NCBI GenBank assembly: GCA_030604905.1
Contig: JAUVVA010000003.1
Span: 1 to 64,000, forward strand
Length of the DNA stretch: 64,000 nucleotides
Reading direction: 5' to 3'
Source: Verrucomicrobiota bacterium
GTDB taxonomy: Bacteria; Verrucomicrobiota; Verrucomicrobiia; Opitutales; Opitutaceae
The stretch's first letter is position 1, and each line of letters opens with the position of its first letter. Under the pieces are notes generated by a model that was given only the letters and a program-made list of their open reading frames with translations, was not told the DNA's origin and did no database searches. This document shows positions 11,424 through 21,467 of the stretch, piece after piece. A program made the position numbers and the translations under genes.

Positions 11424-11836
11424 GGTGCGGTGGCGCTGGAGGTTTTGTCTTCGTGAAGAAGCGCGCCCAGGCAGACGCGGTCTTCGTTGAGCTGTCGCGA
11501 GGTCTCGGGCAGGAATTCGAGCGTTTTGAGGCGCTTGATCATCACCATCGCCAGCACCCCCGCCGCCACGAAGTAGACGAGCGTGAGCAATCCGAGCCAG
11601 AGGCCGCGGTGCTCGAGGTGCCACACCGCCGCGGCGATCGCGAAGGTGAGCGCTATGCCGCCCAGCAGCGACAGGATGAGGGCGATCACCCCCATCAACA
11701 ACGAGGAGGTGATGCGATCCCGCATCTCGGCGAACTCCAGCTTGGCGAGCTGGGCCCGGTGTCCGAGACCGTCGAGACAGGCGCGCGCGACCGGCCCCGC
11801 GCGCTTGAGCAGATGATAGATGGACTCCGCGATCAT
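11420..11836 (-). CDS. Phage-holin-family (DUF1469/holin-X-like) membrane protein
   Basis: Two TM segments LMGVIALILSLLGGIALTFAIAAAVW and GLLTLVYFVAAGVLAMVMIKRLKTL. Confidence 0.7.
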   Translation of the reverse strand: MIAESIYHLLKRAGPVARACLDGLGHRAQLAKLEFAEMRDRITSSLLMGVIALILSLLGGIALTFAIAAAVWHLEHRGLWLGLLTLVYFVAAGVLAMVMIKRLKTLEFLPETSRQLNEDRVCLGALLHEDKTSSATAP

Positions 11837-11866
11837 CGGGAGGAAGGTGGGCGCGCGGGGCGCCGG

Positions 11867-12178
11867 TTAGCTGCGGCCGCGGCAGACGAGGGCGCCCAGC
11901 ACGATGCCGAGGCCGGCGGCCACGCCGACCGCCACGTAGGGATGCTCGTGAATGGCCTCATCGCACTGCACGCAGCGTTCCTTGGCCATCTTGAGCGCCT
12001 TCTGCGCGGTGTCGCGGCTTCGGTCGAGGGCGCTGCGGAGGCGCTCCTTGAGTTGGGCGATCTCGTCGCTGGCGACGTCACCGGAATGCGCGATCACGTT
12101 CTCGGCTTCGGCCAGGAGGGCCTTGATCTCGTCGATGGTGCTGTCTTGGGGAGCGGTTTGGTCAGGGTTCGCGGGCAT
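11867..12178 (-). CDS. DUF883 (ElaB/YqjD-like) membrane-anchored protein
   Basis: DEIKALLAEAENVIAHSG...LKERLRSALDRSRDTAQKALKMAKERCVQCDEAIHEHPYVAVGVAAGLGIVLGALV. Confidence 0.85.
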   Translation of the reverse strand: MPANPDQTAPQDSTIDEIKALLAEAENVIAHSGDVASDEIAQLKERLRSALDRSRDTAQKALKMAKERCVQCDEAIHEHPYVAVGVAAGLGIVLGALVCRGRS

Positions 12179-12243
12179 GGTGGTTGGGATGGTTTAGGTT
12201 GGAGGGAACTACGCTGGAAAGGGGCTCGGCGCCGGGATCGCGG

Positions 12244-12486
12244 CTAGCGGTCCTCGCGTCGGAAAAGCAGGCCGACAAAACCGTAGATGATGCAGATCAG
12301 GCCGACGACAAAGGGGGCGAAACCCGGATCACCCGGCGCTCCGCCAAAGACCGCGCCGGCCGCCGCGCCGAAGGAACCGGCGGCATTCGCGGCCAGAAGC
12401 AAAAATCCCCCGCCCGCGATCAACACCGAGATGGATAGGAACAAGCGCAGGAGTAGCGCTTGGTTGTTGTGGTGGCGGGTTTTCAT
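12244..12486 (-). CDS. Small two-TM membrane protein
   Basis: MKTRHHNNQALLLRLFLSISVLIAGGGFLLLAANAAGS...FAPFVVGLICIIYGFVGLLFRREDR. Confidence 0.65.
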   Translation of the reverse strand: MKTRHHNNQALLLRLFLSISVLIAGGGFLLLAANAAGSFGAAAGAVFGGAPGDPGFAPFVVGLICIIYGFVGLLFRREDR

Positions 12487-12619
12487 CGGGGTATGGCGGC
12501 GTGCGCGGGTGTCGGTTTCCACGACCTCGCAGACCCCGGGCCAGTCCGGCCACGAAAGGCCTACTGCCTGTGCGCCTACGACTTAAGAACCTCACGCTTT
12601 GCCATCGGCCTTTCTTCAC

Positions 12620-12634
12620 GTTGCAAAACGCAAC
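12620..12634. promoter_or_regulatory. Candidate metalloregulator site GTTGCaaaacGCAAC upstream of znuA-like gene
   Basis: 5-bp perfect inverted repeat with 5-nt spacer, 120 bp upstream of the start codon. Confidence 0.3.
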
Positions 12635-12754
12635 CAAGCCCCTCCGCCGCCGCTGCAAAAATAGACCCGCCGAGCGGCGCGCGCTCCGCGTCCCTTCCTA
12701 CCTGTTATCGGCCCTCGCCACTCGCTTGACGACTTTGCTAAGGTCCCCCTTCGC

Positions 12755-13774
12755 ATGCCCGCCTCCCTCCGCCTTGTGCTTCGCGCCCTGCTGCTCGCCC
12801 CGCTCGCCCTCGCGCTCGCCTGCACCCTCCCCGCCGCGCAAGCCGCCCCGGCCTCGCCCCTTCGGATCGTCGTCACCCACAGCCTGCTTGAGGACTTCAC
12901 CCGCCAGGTGGCCGGCGAAGAGGCGCAGATCACCTCCCTCGTCCCCCGCGGCGCCGACCCGCACCACTTCGAGCCCCGCCCCGCCGACGCGCGCTCCCTC
13001 GCCCGCGCCGACCTGATCTTTGTCAACGGCCTGGGCTTCGACGCCTGGGCCGATCGCCTCATCGCCGCCTCCGGCTCCTCCGGCCGCACCCGCGTGCTCA
13101 CCGCCGGCATCGAGCCCATCACCTGCACCGTCGACCACGACCACTCCGCCCACGATCATCACCACCACCACGGCGACGGCGATCCACACGCCTGGCAGGA
13201 CCCGCTCCTGGTCGTCCGCTACGTGGAAAACATTCGCGCCGCCCTCACCGAGGCCGCGCCCCGGCACGCCGACACCTTCGCCACCCGCGCCGCCGCCTTC
13301 ACCCAGGAGTTGAAACTCCTCCACCGCTGGGCGGCCGAACAGTTCGCCACCATCCCTCCCGAGCGCCGCGTCCTCGTCACCTCGCACGACGCCCTCGCCT
13401 ACCTCGGTCGCGCCTACGGTCTGCGCGTCACGCCGATTCGCGGCACCGGCAACAACCGCGAGCCCTCCGCCCGCGAGCTCGCCGCCCTCACCGCCATGAT
13501 CCGCGCCCAAAACGTGCCCGCGATCTTCATCGAGACCACCACCAACCCCCGCGTTGCCGAGCTCCTCGCCCGCGATGCCGGCGTGCGCCTCGGCGAGCCC
13601 CTCTACACCGACAGCCTCGGCCCCCTCGGCGGCCCCGCCTCCACCTACCTCGACCTTTTCCGCACCAACGTGCTCCGCATCGTGGCCGCCCTCGCCCCCG
13701 AGCAAGCCTCGCCTCCCCCGTCCGGCCAGCCCGAGCCTCTCCCTGGCCCGGTCCGCGACGAAACGCGCCCGTAG
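12755..13774 (+). CDS. znuA: Metal (zinc/manganese-type) ABC transporter substrate-binding protein
   Basis: Cluster A-I family motifs (IVVTHSLLEDFTRQVAGEEAQITSLVPRGADPHHFEPRPAD) and His-rich loop DHDHSAHDHHHHHGDGDPHAWQDP. Confidence 0.88.
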   Translation: MPASLRLVLRALLLAPLALALACTLPAAQAAPASPLRIVVTHSLLEDFTRQVAGEEAQITSLVPRGADPHHFEPRPADARSLARADLIFVNGLGFDAWADRLIAASGSSGRTRVLTAGIEPITCTVDHDHSAHDHHHHHGDGDPHAWQDPLLVVRYVENIRAALTEAAPRHADTFATRAAAFTQELKLLHRWAAEQFATIPPERRVLVTSHDALAYLGRAYGLRVTPIRGTGNNREPSARELAALTAMIRAQNVPAIFIETTTNPRVAELLARDAGVRLGEPLYTDSLGPLGGPASTYLDLFRTNVLRIVAALAPEQASPPPSGQPEPLPGPVRDETRP

Positions 13775-13912
13775 GCCCGGCTCCGCTCGCACCGCAAGGA
13801 CTTGCGGACATCGCCCGTGGCCCGCGCCACGGCACCGCCCTTGGATCGGGACGCTTCCCGCCGCGGCTCCTCCCGTCGCGCGCCCTTCCACCCGCCAGAA
13901 ACGCGTCCGCCC

Positions 13913-15994
13913 ATGCGCTTTCCCCTCTCCGCCGCCCTCCTCTCCGCCGCGCTCCTCTGCGCGTCCACGGCCGCCGCCCAGTGGCGCCCCGTCACCTTCA
14001 CCAATCCCGAGCTCCGCGCCAAAGGCACCCTCACCGGCGACGGCTGCCAATGGTTTCGCGCCCTCGCCATCGCCCCGACCAACGGCGACTTCATGCTCTG
14101 GTGCACCGACGTCGGCGGCCTCTTCCGCTCCCTCGACGGCGGCCGCAACTGGGAACCCGCCAATGTCGGCTTCCACTCCCGCGGCTCCGCCGCGGTCGCC
14201 ATCGACCCCCATAACGCCGACCGCGTCCTCGTCGTCGCCGCCAACTCCGTCCCCACCGAGCGCAACGGCCTCTACCTCTCCACCGACCGCGCCGCCTCCT
14301 GGCTCCAGGTGCTCCCCGTCCGCATGTCCGGCACCCGCGACATGCGCCGCCAGATCGCCTTCGACCCCTCCACCTACGATCCCTCGCAAAACCTCACCCG
14401 CGTCGCCTACTGGTCGCGCCTCGACAACGACCCTCCGCACAACCCCGCCTGGGGGGAGACCGTCCGCGAGCCCGGCTTCTACAAGTCCACCGACGGCGGC
14501 GAGAGCTGGCTCCGCGTCCGCGGCGGCGAGATCGTCGCCGACGCCGAGATCGCCGTGCATCCAAAACGTGGATACATCTATGCCGCCACCCCGAAGGGCC
14601 TGCACATCTCCCGCGACGGCGGCGCCTCCTGGAAACTCGCCCTCCCAGGCCGCCCCACCGGCCTCGACGTCTCGCCCGCCGCCCCCGACTCCGTCTGGGT
14701 GAGCTTCGCCGACCGCGTGCTCCGCTCCGACGACTCCGGCGCCACCTTCGCCCCCATCGTCGGAGCCCAGTCCCTGCGCGCCGATCGCGCCCCCCTGCGC
14801 AATCTCGCCGTCTCCCCCTCCGATCCCTCCCGCCTCATCCTCTACCGCGAGGGGGCCGACTGGGACTGGCCCCGCTTCACCTCCCACGATGGCGGCGCCA
14901 CCTGGACCCGCTCCACGCTCCACCGCGACCGCGTCATCGTGCCCACCAACTCCCGCCAGGGTCGCTTCGCCTTCCACCCCACCGACCCCGACATCATCCT
15001 CGCCCCCGGCGGAGACTACCCGATGCTGTCCCGCGACGGCGGCCGCAACTTCACGCTCGCCGGCAACGGCGTGAACAACATCTACGTCGGCGGCGCCTTC
15101 AATTTCAGCGCGGTCGACCCCGACATCCTCTTCCTCGGCTCGCAGGACTACGCCACGCTCCTCACCACCGACGGCGGCCAGAACTGGACCTACCTCGAGC
15201 CCGGCGGCAAAGGCTGGGGCGGCTACAACTACGCCACCTACGCCTCCACCGCCGACGCCCTCCTCGCCGGCGAGGCCGAGCACTGGGGCGGCCCCAGCCG
15301 CCGCGCCGTTTCCCCCGACCGCGGCCGCACCTGGCGCATCGCCCGCGAGACCATCGAGCCCAAGTTCACCTACGGCGACCCGCGCGATCCCCGCACCCTC
15401 TTCGCCGGCAACCAGCGCTCCACCGACGCCGGCCGCACCTGGTCCCCGATGCACAACGCCACCAGCGTGCGCACCCACGACCACCGCTCCGGCACCCTCT
15501 ACGGCGTGCGCGAGGGCCGCGACCGCCCCTCCGTGGTCGTGTTCTCCACCGATCGCGGCGCCAGCTGGCGCGACCTCTTCACCGTGCCCGGCCAGATCGA
15601 CGACCTCGCCGTCGATCCGCAGCGCCAGCGCATCTACGTCGCCCGCGGCGGCCGCCTCTACCAATGGGAACGCTCCACGCCCGAGCTCGTCGAGCTCTTC
15701 GGCCTCGCGCACGATCAGGAAGGCCCGCCCCACGTGCGCTCCGTCGCCGTCGATCCCGCCGACACCTCGGTCGTCTACATCGCCGGCAACCGCAACATCT
15801 TCGCCAGCGACGCCAGCGCGCAACGCTCGCGCGACGCCGGCCTCACCTGGGAAAACCTCACCCGCACCGCGCCCCTCGACGGCCGCGGCCTTGATGGCGG
15901 CCGCGAGGCCCATTTCGTGCGCGTCCACCCGAAGACCCGCGAGGCCTGGTTCGCCACCAACTGCTACGGCGTATGGATCCACGCCGCGCCCTGA
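13913..15994 (+). CDS. Secreted BNR/WD40-like beta-propeller glycosidase-type protein (GH74/sialidase-fold)
   Basis: Signal peptide; repeated Asp-box-like SxDxGxxW motifs (STDGGESW, SRDGGASW, SHDGGATW, TTDGGQNW, STDRGASW). Confidence 0.75.
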   Translation: MRFPLSAALLSAALLCASTAAAQWRPVTFTNPELRAKGTLTGDGCQWFRALAIAPTNGDFMLWCTDVGGLFRSLDGGRNWEPANVGFHSRGSAAVAIDPHNADRVLVVAANSVPTERNGLYLSTDRAASWLQVLPVRMSGTRDMRRQIAFDPSTYDPSQNLTRVAYWSRLDNDPPHNPAWGETVREPGFYKSTDGGESWLRVRGGEIVADAEIAVHPKRGYIYAATPKGLHISRDGGASWKLALPGRPTGLDVSPAAPDSVWVSFADRVLRSDDSGATFAPIVGAQSLRADRAPLRNLAVSPSDPSRLILYREGADWDWPRFTSHDGGATWTRSTLHRDRVIVPTNSRQGRFAFHPTDPDIILAPGGDYPMLSRDGGRNFTLAGNGVNNIYVGGAFNFSAVDPDILFLGSQDYATLLTTDGGQNWTYLEPGGKGWGGYNYATYASTADALLAGEAEHWGGPSRRAVSPDRGRTWRIARETIEPKFTYGDPRDPRTLFAGNQRSTDAGRTWSPMHNATSVRTHDHRSGTLYGVREGRDRPSVVVFSTDRGASWRDLFTVPGQIDDLAVDPQRQRIYVARGGRLYQWERSTPELVELFGLAHDQEGPPHVRSVAVDPADTSVVYIAGNRNIFASDASAQRSRDAGLTWENLTRTAPLDGRGLDGGREAHFVRVHPKTREAWFATNCYGVWIHAAP

Positions 15995-16067
15995 CCCGAT
16001 GTGGCGCCGGCCGCCACCGGCCGATCACCGTTGCGCTGCCCGCCCCCGGGCCGATCCCCGGCCCGCC

Positions 16068-17108
16068 TCACCTCGCTCGCGGGCCCGGCGCCGTCGCCCC
16101 GGCGTGCCATAGCGCGTCCACGCTCACGCCCCTCGCCATCGCCGGCACGCCGCCCTCCCCCCGCAGGATCAACGAGTGCAGCAAATCGAGCGCCGCCGCC
16201 CCCGTGGCCGCCGCGTCGAGCCGCATGCCGGAGAAACGCTCCTCGTCCCCCGCTTGCAGGCCCGGGCTCGCGAAAGCCGCGTCGGCCGGGAAGCGCACGC
16301 CCCCCTTTTCCAACACCATCGCCGCCCACACCTCCGACCCCACCACCACGTCCGGCTTCCACTTGCGAAACCAACGCGGGGCCCCGCGCGAAAACTCCTC
16401 GTGGGTGAGCAGACAACAAGGCACCCGCGCCGCCTCGGGGACATGCAGCGACTGCCAGCTCAGGAAAGCCGCCGAGGCACGATGCTCCGTGCGCGCGTCA
16501 TGGCTGCTCACCGCCGCGAAGCCCGGCCGCCGATAGCCCAGCCGCTTCAGCCGGTGCAACAAATCGAGCGTCGAGCGGTAGGGGTCGCTCGCCGCATAGT
16601 GCAGCCGCGGCAGCCGCAGACTTCGCCCCAAGGCCACCGCCGGCAGCTCGCCCAGCTCCAGCCGCGTGTGCCCCGCCGCGGAGAGCGTCGGCCCGAGCAA
16701 TAGCCCCACATAACCGCGGTGGTGCAGGATCTCCTCCGCCCTCCGCAAAGACCCCGCCGCCCCAAGCGGAAACTCCTCGGTGCCATAGCCGAGCTGCTCG
16801 GCCCGCTCGCGCGCCCCTTGAAAATACCCGCCATAGATCGGCCAGTCCCGCCACGGCGTCCCCGCCGGATAGTTGGTCACGTAGGCCACCGTCGCCGTCC
16901 GCCGCGGCGCCCGCACGTTGCGCCGATAATTCACCAGGACGCTCATGAACGGATCGCTCCGGTAGCCCAGCTCGCGCGCCGCCGCCTGCACCGCCGCCCG
17001 CGTCTCGGGCGACACCCGCGTGCCCACGCGCAGCGCCCGCGACGCCGTCATCGTGCTCACCCCGCACCGCTCCGCCACCTCCGCCAATGTCGCCCGTTTT
17101 GACTGCAT
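16068..17108 (-). CDS. LacI family transcriptional regulator
   Basis: HTH ATLAEVAERCGVSTMTASRALRVGTRVSPETRAAVQAAARELGYRSDPF plus periplasmic-binding-like domain. Confidence 0.92.
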   Translation of the reverse strand: MQSKRATLAEVAERCGVSTMTASRALRVGTRVSPETRAAVQAAARELGYRSDPFMSVLVNYRRNVRAPRRTATVAYVTNYPAGTPWRDWPIYGGYFQGARERAEQLGYGTEEFPLGAAGSLRRAEEILHHRGYVGLLLGPTLSAAGHTRLELGELPAVALGRSLRLPRLHYAASDPYRSTLDLLHRLKRLGYRRPGFAAVSSHDARTEHRASAAFLSWQSLHVPEAARVPCCLLTHEEFSRGAPRWFRKWKPDVVVGSEVWAAMVLEKGGVRFPADAAFASPGLQAGDEERFSGMRLDAAATGAAALDLLHSLILRGEGGVPAMARGVSVDALWHAGATAPGPRAR

Positions 17109-17110
17109 GT

Positions 17111-17122
17111 GTTAATGTTAAC
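17111..17122. promoter_or_regulatory. LacI-type operator GTTAATGTTAAC in divergent intergenic region
   Basis: 12-bp near-perfect palindrome 2 nt upstream of the LacI start codon (17108) and 55 nt upstream of the PEP-CTERM gene. Confidence 0.65.
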
Positions 17123-17177
17123 CTCCCGTGCGTCTTCCGGCCATCCGAAAACGCAGCAAATGTGCGAGGCCTAAGCC

Positions 17178-18035
17178 ATGAAAACCCAAACCCTCCTCGC
17201 CTTCAGCCTACCCCTCGTCGCCTCGGCGGCCTTCGCCCAGTATGACATCGTCTACCGCGAAACCTTCAGCTCGGCGGCGAACAACTCCAACATCAACCTC
17301 TTCGGCTGGGGCGTCCACTACGGCAATACCAGCGCGACGGTTTACACCAATACCGACCTCTCGAACGCCGTCGCGGTGTCGAACCTCACCGGCCGCGTCA
17401 CCGGGGTGGACAACATCAACGCCGGCTCGATGATCATCACCGCGCCGACCGGAGGAGTCGCGACCAATCCCTCTCCCGGCCAGAACAGCACCGGCTTTGT
17501 CTTTGTCGCGCCGCAGAACGTCCCCTTCTCCAGCGCTTCCCCGATCCTCATCTGGACCAACGAAGGCGCCAACCTGGTCTCCACCTCGACCGCCCATCAA
17601 TTTAGTTTCTATCTCGGCAACACCACCACCGCGTCCGTGGTTCGGGTGGCCGTTCAAGTCGGCGGCGCCTGGTATGTCAGCGCCAACCCGTTCAGCACCG
17701 CATCCATGACCGGCGGGCAATTCGCGGCCAACGCCGAGCTGAAGACGCTCACGTTTGATCCCGCGGCCGACCAGTGGCGCTCCCTCAGCTTTAGCCAAGC
17801 CGCGACAAACCCCTTCTCCACCAACGGCGGCGGAAACCTCTCGCTCGGCGCCCTGTCGACCAACGATCTCAGCGGCGGCATCACCGCCTTCGGCATCTAC
17901 ATCGACTCGGGCACAAACAACAGCGTCCGCTTCGACACCTTCACCATCACCGCCATCCCCGAGCCCTCCGCCTTCGCCGCCCTCGCCGGCCTCGGCGCCC
18001 TCGGCCTCGCCGCCACCCGCCGCCGCCGCCGCTGA
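17178..18035 (+). CDS. PEP-CTERM sorting domain protein
   Basis: Signal peptide MKTQTLLAFSLPLVASAAFAQ; C-terminus IPEPSAFAALAGLGALGLAATRRRRR. Confidence 0.9.
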   Translation: MKTQTLLAFSLPLVASAAFAQYDIVYRETFSSAANNSNINLFGWGVHYGNTSATVYTNTDLSNAVAVSNLTGRVTGVDNINAGSMIITAPTGGVATNPSPGQNSTGFVFVAPQNVPFSSASPILIWTNEGANLVSTSTAHQFSFYLGNTTTASVVRVAVQVGGAWYVSANPFSTASMTGGQFAANAELKTLTFDPAADQWRSLSFSQAATNPFSTNGGGNLSLGALSTNDLSGGITAFGIYIDSGTNNSVRFDTFTITAIPEPSAFAALAGLGALGLAATRRRRR

Positions 18036-18077
18036 GCCGGCTGCTCCTCCTCCCGCCGTCGCCCTCCCCTCGGCCCC

Positions 18078-18114
18078 AGGCCGCGCACGCGCCCCGCGTT
18101 TGCGCGGCCTTTTC
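18078..18114 (+). terminator. Rho-independent terminator after PEP-CTERM gene
   Basis: AGGCCGCGCA-N13-TGCGCGGCCT-TTTT. Confidence 0.8.
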
Positions 18115-18168
18115 GCGTCCCCCTTTCGCGCCCTTTCTCCCCGCCCCGGCGCCGCTTCCCGCCGCGCC

Positions 18169-19251
18169 CTACGCGCTCTTCCCGTCCCACCAGCGGCCCG
18201 GCACCAGAACCATCCTCGGGTTCACCGGCACCCCGCGCTCATTCCGCGTCAACTGCGCGATCAACACGTCCACCGCCGCCGCCGCCACCTTCTCGAGATT
18301 CTGATCCACCCCGGCCAGTTCGCCGCCCCGCTCCTCCGGCTCCAGGCACAGGTGCGCGAAGGCCAGGTCCTCGGGCACGCGCAGCCCGAGCGAACAGAGC
18401 GCGTCCCGCGCCTCCCGGTGCGTCGAGACCACCGCGTCCGGTCGCGCCTCCTTCAACCAAAGCCGCAGACTGTCCCGGTCCCGCGCATCCCTCGCCAGCG
18501 CGTGGTCCGCGCCCGCGCCCGCCCCGCCTTCCAGACCGTAACCATACAAAATCGGCAGCGTGCTCGCCCGCAGATCCGCCGCCACCGCCGCGAAGTAGCC
18601 CGCCGCAAACTGGAAATCCATCAGGCGATCCACGAAGTGCGGCAACATGCACCCGATCCGCCGCCGCCCCCGCGCATGCAGCGCGCGACAGGCCGTCATC
18701 ATCACGTCCGCCACATGGCTCGCCACCGTGTGCAGCCGCCTCGCGTCGCTCGCCCGCCCCAGGCTCACGCAGGCGAAGCGCCTCACGTCGAGCGGCACGC
18801 CCGGCTCCAGGTGCCGCGGCTGCGGCAACAAGATCACTCCCTCGATCCCCCGCGCCGCCAGCACCTCCGTGAGACGCTCCGCGCTCATCCCCGCGGCCCT
18901 CGCCTGGAACCGCTCGATCCGACAGCCCATCTCCTCCGCCCGCTCCAGCGCGCCCGCCAGGAACCTACGCTGCACCGAGTGCGCCATCGTCTCCTCCGCA
19001 TCCGCGAAAGGCTCCACCCAGGCGAAGACCGGCGCCACCCCCGGACCCGCCGCCGTCGACCGTCGGCGTGTCATCAACTCGCTCACGAAAGGATTCAACC
19101 GATAGCCCAGCCGCCGCGCCGCCTTCGAGACCCGCTGCGCCAGCTCCGTTCGCACATGCCGCCCGCCGTGCAAAACACGGGACACGGTGCTCGGGGAAAC
19201 TTTCGCCGCCCGCGCCACATCGCGGACGGTTGGCGCGGCTTTTTTTGACAT
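18169..19251 (-). CDS. LacI family transcriptional regulator
   Basis: MSKKAAPTVRDVARAAKVSPSTVSRVLHGGRHVRTELAQRVSKAARRLGYRLNPF. Confidence 0.92.
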   Translation of the reverse strand: MSKKAAPTVRDVARAAKVSPSTVSRVLHGGRHVRTELAQRVSKAARRLGYRLNPFVSELMTRRRSTAAGPGVAPVFAWVEPFADAEETMAHSVQRRFLAGALERAEEMGCRIERFQARAAGMSAERLTEVLAARGIEGVILLPQPRHLEPGVPLDVRRFACVSLGRASDARRLHTVASHVADVMMTACRALHARGRRRIGCMLPHFVDRLMDFQFAAGYFAAVAADLRASTLPILYGYGLEGGAGAGADHALARDARDRDSLRLWLKEARPDAVVSTHREARDALCSLGLRVPEDLAFAHLCLEPEERGGELAGVDQNLEKVAAAAVDVLIAQLTRNERGVPVNPRMVLVPGRWWDGKSA

Positions 19252-19406
19252 GGCTCTCACCGGATTCGGCGAGTCGCAATCACCTCGCCCTCGGTCGGGC
19301 CGACAAGCCTCCCGCCCCGCAAGCCATTGCACCCGCCCCTCCGGGAAACATGTGCCAGGCCGCGCCGCTTCCGCCCCCCCGGCCCGCGCCCCACGCTGTC
19401 CCCGTT

Positions 19407-21395
19407 ATGCCCCACCCCACACTCCACCCCCGCTCCGGGGGCGCCGCCGCCCTGCGCGCCCTCGTCTCCTCCGCCCTCGTCGCCGTCGCCGCGACTCTCG
19501 CCTCCGCCCGCGACCCCTGGACCCAACCCTTCGCGCCGGAGAGCATCTGGAACACCCCCATCGGCACCGGCGCCGTCTACGAACCGATCAACATCGGCGG
19601 ACTCCCCAACCTCCCCGCCCACTCCCACGTCACGGTCGATCCCGAATACCTCCTGCGACCGCGCAAGGACGCGCCCGTGCGCATCCTCTACCAGGCCGCC
19701 GGCTGGTCGAACCGCAGCTTCTCCACCGCCACCTTCCTCGGCCGCATCCGCATCCCCGACAACTTCCTCCTGCCCGACACCACGAGCACCGATCGCCCCA
19801 ACAACTGCACCGTCATCCTCGCCAACGACCGCCGCACCGTCTGGGAGCTCAACGCCTTCACCCGCCCCGCCGCCGGCGGCAACGCCTGGGCCTACGAGGG
19901 CAGCCCGCAGGATCTGTATGGACTCGGCACCTACGGCGCCCACGCCGGCTCGGGCCTCTCCACTCTCGGCGGCTCCCTCCGCAAGGGCGAGCTCACCGGC
20001 CCCGATCCCATCCGCCACGCCCTCAAGATCCTCATCCGCGGACGCACCTTCCTGAACTACAACTCCACCCACAAGGGCTACCGCTGGCCCGCCGTCACCG
20101 CCGATCACTACGCCGGCGATCCCAACGATCCCTCCCGCTACCTCGGCACCAACCCCAAGCTCCTCATGGGCGCCCACCTCGCCATCCCGCCCACCGTCAG
20201 CGAGTCCTCGCTCGGCCTTCAGACCACCTGGGGCCGAAAGCTCTTCGCCGCCCTCCGCGACTACGGCGCCTACATCGTCGACGACTCCGCCTGGGACGCC
20301 TTCTACCTCAACGCCGATCACGAGGCCATCAGCGAGTTCAACACCGTCTTCGGCTACTCGATGGTCAACTCCTCGCAGTTCCGCGCCGAGATGAACCGCC
20401 TCATCCCGCACCTGCGCATCCTCGACAACAACGTCATCAACGGCGTGCCCACCCCCGGCGGCCCCGGCGCGCGACGCGTCACCCCGGTCGGACCGCTCAC
20501 GCCCTACGATCCCGCCACCGGCAACGCCTTCGACCGCGGCTCCATCACCTTCGGCGGAGACATGGCCGGCGGCGTCAGCAAGGACGGCGACCTCAACACC
20601 TACCGCACCTCCGCCTCCACCCAGAGCGCCGCCCAGACCTTCTTCACCATCGACCTCGGCGGCACCCGCACCTTCGACCGCATCACGCTCGAGACCGGCC
20701 CCTCCGACCGCGAGGCCTTCCCCCGCTCGCTCAACCTCTGGGCCTCCACCAGCGCCTACTGGCACGGCTTCGTCAACGGCGGCGACTACGTGGTCCTCCA
20801 GGCCCGCGGCGAGGGCAAGACCCACATCCGCTTCAAAAACGCCCGTAGTGCCCGTTACCTTACAATCCAGAACAACACCGTCGGCGCCGCCCAGGGCGGC
20901 AACAACCGCTGGCGCCTGGCCGAGGTCAACATCCACTACGACAACGACCCCGCCGCCACCGAGCCCGCCGTGGTCAACCTCGTGCCCAACGGCGGCTTCG
21001 AGTCCGGCCTTTCCGGCTGGGACAACTGGAACGGCGCCGCCACCCTCGTCACCGATCGCGCCGAGGGCGCGCAGGCCATCCGCATCGGCCCCGCCGAGGG
21101 CGGCGTCGGCCGCTACCCCACGCTCCCCACCGGCACCTCGACCGTGCGGGTCCGCTTCGCCGCCAAGGCCGACACCTGGAATTGGACCGCCGTGCAGATC
21201 CAGTTCCTGAACAGCAACTGGCAAACCCTCGGCGCCCCCACCTCGGTCACCGTAAACGCCGGGGCCTCGCAGTGGACCCAGTTCCAGAGCGGCATCCTCA
21301 CCGTTCCCTCCGGGGCCACTCGCTTCCAGATCTGGGCCTGGAAGTCCGGCTCCACCGGCCAGCTCTGGGTCGACGATATCCGCGTGATCCCCTGA
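19407..21395 (+). CDS. Secreted protein with F5/8 type C (discoidin) domain and C-terminal carbohydrate-binding-like module
   Basis: N-terminal DPWTQPFAPESIWNTPIGTGAVYEPINIGG; central TFFTIDLGGTRTFDRITLETG (discoidin); C-terminal NGGFESGLSGWDNWNGAATLV (CBM-like). Confidence 0.7.
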   Translation: MPHPTLHPRSGGAAALRALVSSALVAVAATLASARDPWTQPFAPESIWNTPIGTGAVYEPINIGGLPNLPAHSHVTVDPEYLLRPRKDAPVRILYQAAGWSNRSFSTATFLGRIRIPDNFLLPDTTSTDRPNNCTVILANDRRTVWELNAFTRPAAGGNAWAYEGSPQDLYGLGTYGAHAGSGLSTLGGSLRKGELTGPDPIRHALKILIRGRTFLNYNSTHKGYRWPAVTADHYAGDPNDPSRYLGTNPKLLMGAHLAIPPTVSESSLGLQTTWGRKLFAALRDYGAYIVDDSAWDAFYLNADHEAISEFNTVFGYSMVNSSQFRAEMNRLIPHLRILDNNVINGVPTPGGPGARRVTPVGPLTPYDPATGNAFDRGSITFGGDMAGGVSKDGDLNTYRTSASTQSAAQTFFTIDLGGTRTFDRITLETGPSDREAFPRSLNLWASTSAYWHGFVNGGDYVVLQARGEGKTHIRFKNARSARYLTIQNNTVGAAQGGNNRWRLAEVNIHYDNDPAATEPAVVNLVPNGGFESGLSGWDNWNGAATLVTDRAEGAQAIRIGPAEGGVGRYPTLPTGTSTVRVRFAAKADTWNWTAVQIQFLNSNWQTLGAPTSVTVNAGASQWTQFQSGILTVPSGATRFQIWAWKSGSTGQLWVDDIRVIP

Positions 21396-21467
21396 GCCGG
21401 GAAAACAGGCATGGCGGTCGCGTCCACCCGCGCCCGCCCCACCTTCGCCGCGCTCGTGCGCTTTTTT

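Noticed and set aside
11420-11836. Holin-like gene as evidence of a prophage
   Set aside because: It is a DUF1469-type membrane protein in a stress-gene cluster; no phage structural, lysis or integrase genes are present.
12698-15982. 1094-aa minus-strand ORF
   Set aside because: Antisense to znuA-like and BNR genes; composition is that of reverse-complemented C-ending codons.
18169-19407. A local operator for the second LacI regulator
   Set aside because: No AT-rich palindrome comparable to the other two LacI systems could be seen between 19252 and 19406.
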